From: an uncultured Clostridia bacterium | Lineage (GTDB): Bacteria > Bacillota > Clostridia > Oscillospirales > Acutalibacteraceae | NCBI GenBank assembly: GCA_946406145.1 | Contig: CAMJJL010000014.1 | Span: forward strand, 1-42,159 | Direction: 5' to 3' | Length of the DNA: 42,159 bases | Part shown: in pieces, positions 38,971-42,159 of the stretch | How positions within the stretch are numbered: position 1 is the stretch's first letter | How the letters are laid out: the number at the start of each line of letters is the position of its first letter | Position numbers and translations under genes: made by a program | The notes under the pieces: generated by a model | Told to the model about the DNA's origin: nothing | Seen by the model: only the letters and a program-made list of their open reading frames with translations | Databases searched by the model: none

Positions 38971-41388
38971 TCAGGATGCTTCGATCGGCAAACCAATGCC
39001 TTCCGGAGCATCAAAGTCGGTGATATAACGCTGGATAGCGGAAACGTCCATCACGTCGATTGTGCCGCTGCTGTCGGCATCAGCAACCTTGAGCTGATCC
39101 TCAGATAAGGTAATCAGTCCGCTCAGGTGGCGCTGGAGCAATGTTGCGTCTACGATCTCAACCTTACCGTTTCTATCGATATCACCGAGAATGGAGCTAT
39201 CGACAGTCGCCGAATACTCAGTATCGGAAGGCATATCATAGCCGTCTTCCAGAGCAGGGAGGGTAACGGTCACTACGTTATCGGCATTTGTCAACAAGGA
39301 GCGATGGAACAGCATTGTTGTCTCGGCGTCATAAACATCATACTCGCCGATACCAACCGATACTGCACCGCCGTTTTCGGAGGTGAACTTGATCTGATAA
39401 TCACTATCGGCAGGAATACGGAAGAATCCGCCGTCATCCGTAGAGGTAAAGCCGATCCATCTGTCCACGCTGTTCTTCACAACACCGTTCTCGATCTGAG
39501 CAACTGTCTCGCCGCCGGCGTCGATAACGCTGCCGTTGATCGCGGAGCTTGCATTGACATATACTCTGCGGTAGCCGTCAAGCTGAGAGCCTTTGAACGG
39601 AGCAAAATCATTATAATAGCTGTCCTCGGTCTTGAGCCAGGAGATAATGATCTCATTCGCGTGATCGACAAAAAGATTCGTGCCATTGCCGATCAAAGTC
39701 GCCGCCGCCTTCATCTGCTCGTTATTGAGCATCAAAGGAAAAACCTCATCACTCTGCCATATATTGCCTAAGATAAGATGAGAGAGAATATGAGTCAGCG
39801 CAACACAGGCTTCGTGATCGGTAAGAGTGTCCATCTCCTCCTGCGTCGCACCGGAAGCGGTCATTGCTTCTTCCAAAACACCGCTGAGATAATTCGCTGC
39901 GATATGCTTGACCGACTCAGCGTCCTTCAGCAGGTACAAGCCGAGATAACCTGCCGCCTTCGCGATCGTTGACGCATCAATACCGGTATCGGCATAGTCT
40001 TCGTCGTCGGCACCAACCGCAGCAATCTCGATCACCTTCTGCATGAGTTGCTCGAATGTGTAGCTGCCGTAGCTTTCAGCTTTTGTGTTCATAAAATACG
40101 CGTACATTGCGACAGCCATATAGATTGTGTCGTCACTGCCCGTCAGAGCAGACATCATAGCGGCGCTCTCCTCTTCGGTCAAAGACTCGTAGTAGGCGAT
40201 CAGATCGGAGAACGGCTGTTCATAGGTCTTGGCGTACTCTTCTCTGCCGCCGGTAATCACGGTCAGGTAAGAGCAAAGACCTCTTAAGTATTCCGCAGGA
40301 TCGGACGGGATATAGGAGGCGTTATCATCCGCCAACCCGATGGAGCCGTCGACAATCCCCAGCTTTTTGGGACGGAACTGGTTGGAATTGATGCTCGTGC
40401 TGTAGGTATCATGTACATAAGCGTTAATGACGCCGAGATTATCGAGCATCTCATCATATTTATCTTCGTTATACAGGATACGGTCGGTACCATAGCGCGT
40501 AAAACCCATATCGGCAGGCGCCATAGCGGAAGCAAACTCGGTTTCAAGATAACTGCTGAAAATGCCGGCGTATTTTTCATTACGCGGATCGTTATTCACA
40601 TCGGCTCCCGAAGGAGTACCGCAGGAGTATGCATAAAGGTCATCGCTGCTGAGCGTTACCGCATCACCGAGATAACCGTTGGGATCATCGATCAGCTTTG
40701 CGGCAGTCAGGTTGGCGACGGCTGCGCCGCGGCTGTAGCCGGAGGTCCAGACCTTGATATCACCGCTGATCCCCTGATCGGCAATATAGTCCTTGGCGTA
40801 GGCAAGACATTTTTCAGCACAGCTGTCAAAGCCCTTCGCATTGCCCGCTGCACCGAGCACAAAGTTATTGCCCCACTCAGCCTCATAACCGGCACTGCGC
40901 GGAATGATAGCGAGCAGCGTATATTCCTTGCCGTTCTGTACGATCTTTTTGTGCGCACAGGCGATACCAAGCGAATCCTTAGTGGGCTTTTTACGATAAT
41001 CATCATTGATCGCGATATCCGAGAAGCCGATATCATCCAGCACAGCGAGAAGATCGCGGCTCTTGCGCTTGTAGCCCTCTTCATCGAATTCTTCACGGGT
41101 AGAACTGACGGAAGCAACCGCCAACGCAAAGCTCATGGTGGAGAGATGAGGATCATACACCTTGCCCGACTTTTTGAAATAATCGTCGGAATAGATATAA
41201 TAATCCGCATTATCGGTACCGTGGTCAAACTCACCCGTACCCGGGCGATAATAGAACGTGCCCTTGTAATAGGTGCTCCCGCTGTCTGCGGTCTCATCAG
41301 ACTGTGCAAAAGCAACCACCCTACCGACGGAGAGCGTCATCATCACGGCAAGCAACACAACAAGCGCTCTTTTGAATAAATGATTCAT
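38971..41388 (-). CDS. Secreted class 3 lipase-like hydrolase with C-terminal dockerin
   Basis: An 805-residue secreted protein. A signal peptide (1-29) ends in VVAFAQ. The alpha/beta hydrolase domain lies at about 70-330: the nucleophile elbow GYSRG has Ser219, preceded by KVWTS and followed by AAVANLTAAKLI, as in lipase_3-type enzymes. AYSCGTPSGADVNN is the next core strand and turn. A long helical stretch (about 370-570) follows, then Ig-like beta segments (about 590-725), and a full dockerin at about 731-805 (GDIDRNGKVEIVD and ADADSSGTIDVMD). It should hydrolyse esters outside the cell and be attached via a cohesin. The remaining triad residues were not fixed. GGAAGGGATG precedes the ATG at 41386-41388. 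It probably shares a transcript with the PepSY lipoprotein gene. Confidence 0.85.
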   Translation of the reverse strand: MNHLFKRALVVLLAVMMTLSVGRVVAFAQSDETADSGSTYYKGTFYYRPGTGEFDHGTDNADYYIYSDDYFKKSGKVYDPHLSTMSFALAVASVSSTREEFDEEGYKRKSRDLLAVLDDIGFSDIAINDDYRKKPTKDSLGIACAHKKIVQNGKEYTLLAIIPRSAGYEAEWGNNFVLGAAGNAKGFDSCAEKCLAYAKDYIADQGISGDIKVWTSGYSRGAAVANLTAAKLIDDPNGYLGDAVTLSSDDLYAYSCGTPSGADVNNDPRNEKYAGIFSSYLETEFASAMAPADMGFTRYGTDRILYNEDKYDEMLDNLGVINAYVHDTYSTSINSNQFRPKKLGIVDGSIGLADDNASYIPSDPAEYLRGLCSYLTVITGGREEYAKTYEQPFSDLIAYYESLTEEESAAMMSALTGSDDTIYMAVAMYAYFMNTKAESYGSYTFEQLMQKVIEIAAVGADDEDYADTGIDASTIAKAAGYLGLYLLKDAESVKHIAANYLSGVLEEAMTASGATQEEMDTLTDHEACVALTHILSHLILGNIWQSDEVFPLMLNNEQMKAAATLIGNGTNLFVDHANEIIISWLKTEDSYYNDFAPFKGSQLDGYRRVYVNASSAINGSVIDAGGETVAQIENGVVKNSVDRWIGFTSTDDGGFFRIPADSDYQIKFTSENGGAVSVGIGEYDVYDAETTMLFHRSLLTNADNVVTVTLPALEDGYDMPSDTEYSATVDSSILGDIDRNGKVEIVDATLLQRHLSGLITLSEDQLKVADADSSGTIDVMDVSAIQRYITDFDAPEGIGLPIEAS

Positions 41389-41463
41389 GATACATCCCTT
41401 CCTTTCGTAAAAAAATTCAACTACTTTTATACGTCAATCATCCGTATGGCTGCTTACGTTGTT

Positions 41464-41492
41464 ATCATAATATAAACTCTCTCTGATTGCAA
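41464..41492 (-). promoter_or_regulatory. Promoter of the lipase/PepSY operon
   Basis: On the minus strand, TTGCAA (41487-41492), a 17-base spacer and TATGAT (41464-41469), about 75 bases before the start codon. Confidence 0.6.
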
Positions 41493-41831
41493 GAAAATAT
41501 CGAAAAAAATAAAACACACAAGAGATCATGCATGAAAAATAAATTATTTGGAAGAAACAAAAATGTTTAGTGTCGATTTTTTCCATAACGATCATCATGC
41601 AAAAGCCAACCGAATCAATCTGATTTTTGCGATTCGCCTTTTTACCCTATAATAATGTTAAAGTGTTTTGATGAAACATAGTATGAACTATGCAAAGTCA
41701 ACTGATCGATGTACCGCAGCGATTTTGATATCAGCGTCAAGGTCAATTTGATTGACGGAAACATTTTTGAAAAAATTTTTTAAAATATTGAAAAAATGTT
41801 GTTTTTTGTTGTAATTCTGTTGTAGTGTCCC

Positions 41832-41840
41832 TGCTATACT
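41832..41840 (+). promoter_or_regulatory. Extended -10 promoter of the right-edge gene
   Basis: TGCTATACT (TG at 41832-41833, TATACT at 41835-41840) fits an extended -10 element, 63 bases before the ATG. No good -35 is seen. The preceding stretch (41493-41831) is AT-rich with nothing else recognised. Confidence 0.45.
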
Positions 41841-41903
41841 GTAGTCACAGTCAAGGGAAAAACAAAAACAAATCCCAAATACAACACAAAAGGAGTAATA
41901 ACA

Positions 41904-42159
41904 ATGAAAAAGAACAACATCAAAACAAAGGTTATCGCAACAACTTTACTGGCAATCACAATTTTATCGGCAGGAATGATGACAACCACAACAGCATCTG
42001 CCGCTGAGACACATCTTTCCACCGGAACATCAATCACAAACGATCTGAAGGTTAGTCTTGACCGCGACCTTAAGTACGCGACAAGCATCAGCTCGGCGAC
42101 GATTCTCAAGGTGCTCGACGGCGCTACCAAATACGGCAAGTACTTCGCGCCGGCACTCG
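41904..42159 (+). CDS. Partial secreted protein at right edge
   Basis: The ATG at 41904 follows AGGAG (41891-41895). Eighty-five codons are visible before the window ends. MKKNNIKTKVIATTLLAITILSAG starts a signal peptide ending near TASAAE. The mature N-terminus (KVSLDRDLKYATSISSATILKVLDG) is followed by a KYGKYFAPAL segment. It is open at the 3' end, so family and length cannot be given. I have a weak memory of similar starts in exported proteins of Ruminococcus; no function is claimed. Confidence 0.75.
   Translation, partial: MKKNNIKTKVIATTLLAITILSAGMMTTTTASAAETHLSTGTSITNDLKVSLDRDLKYATSISSATILKVLDGATKYGKYFAPAL

Noticed and set aside
40411..41379. A 322-codon open frame opposite the lipase-like gene, and similar ones at 3603-4115 and 39127-39771
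   Set aside because: All are antisense to well supported genes and have no family pattern or start signal of their own.

Overview
The window reads as a chromosomal stretch of a spore-forming, anaerobic gut or rumen Clostridia bacterium of the Ruminococcus / Oscillospiraceae type. The evidence is a sigma-K-like sporulation sigma factor, a CwlD-like cortex amidase, four secreted proteins ending in type I dockerin motifs, BspA-like leucine-rich-repeat surface proteins, strong GGAGG ribosome-binding sites and several TTG/GTG starts. This assignment rests on reading the proteins, not on a database search.

Left end (1-820): a partial small gene of a type carried by Firmicutes mobile elements, then about 550 bases of non-coding DNA rich in hairpins, terminators and a MITE-like element with 20-bp inverted ends. 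845-7131: a secreted SGNH hydrolase, the PcrA helicase, a conserved Clostridia protein of unknown function and a HAD phosphatase. 7231-9325: a three-gene operon (DUF5685 protein, J-domain protein with a Cys-rich tail, membrane protein). 9332-13064: a secreted muramidase with Ig-like domains followed by a SpoIIM-like and another membrane protein. 13321-18174: a 1617-residue LRR/dockerin surface protein. 18356-22852: phosphosugar mutase, a membrane-anchored protein with an acidic cytoplasmic tail, and a secreted propeller-like dockerin protein.

Middle (23027-31609): tRNA-Ser(CGA), hemW, prfC, sigK, cwlD, radA and a DUF6873-type gene, then a 640-bp gene-free stretch with RNA-like hairpins ahead of a tyrosine recombinase.

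Right part: a minus-strand operon of GntR/YtrA-type regulator, ABC ATPase, permease and lipoprotein (34466 down to 31666) behind a 32-bp palindromic operator; a CofE-like ligase; a short LRR protein with half a dockerin; a 212-bp tandem duplication abutting tRNA-Gly(TCC); a SecB-like chaperone; a lipase-like dockerin protein with a PepSY lipoprotein; and a partial secreted protein at the right edge.

Most of the window is housekeeping or sporulation DNA interleaved with secreted, probably surface-assembled proteins. No CRISPR array, intact insertion sequence, prophage or recognisable defence locus was seen. The least explained items are the DUF5685/J-protein/membrane operon, the CofE-like enzyme, the hairpin-rich gap at 29974-30613, the tRNA-Gly-linked duplication and the dockerin proteins whose partners are not carbohydrate enzymes.
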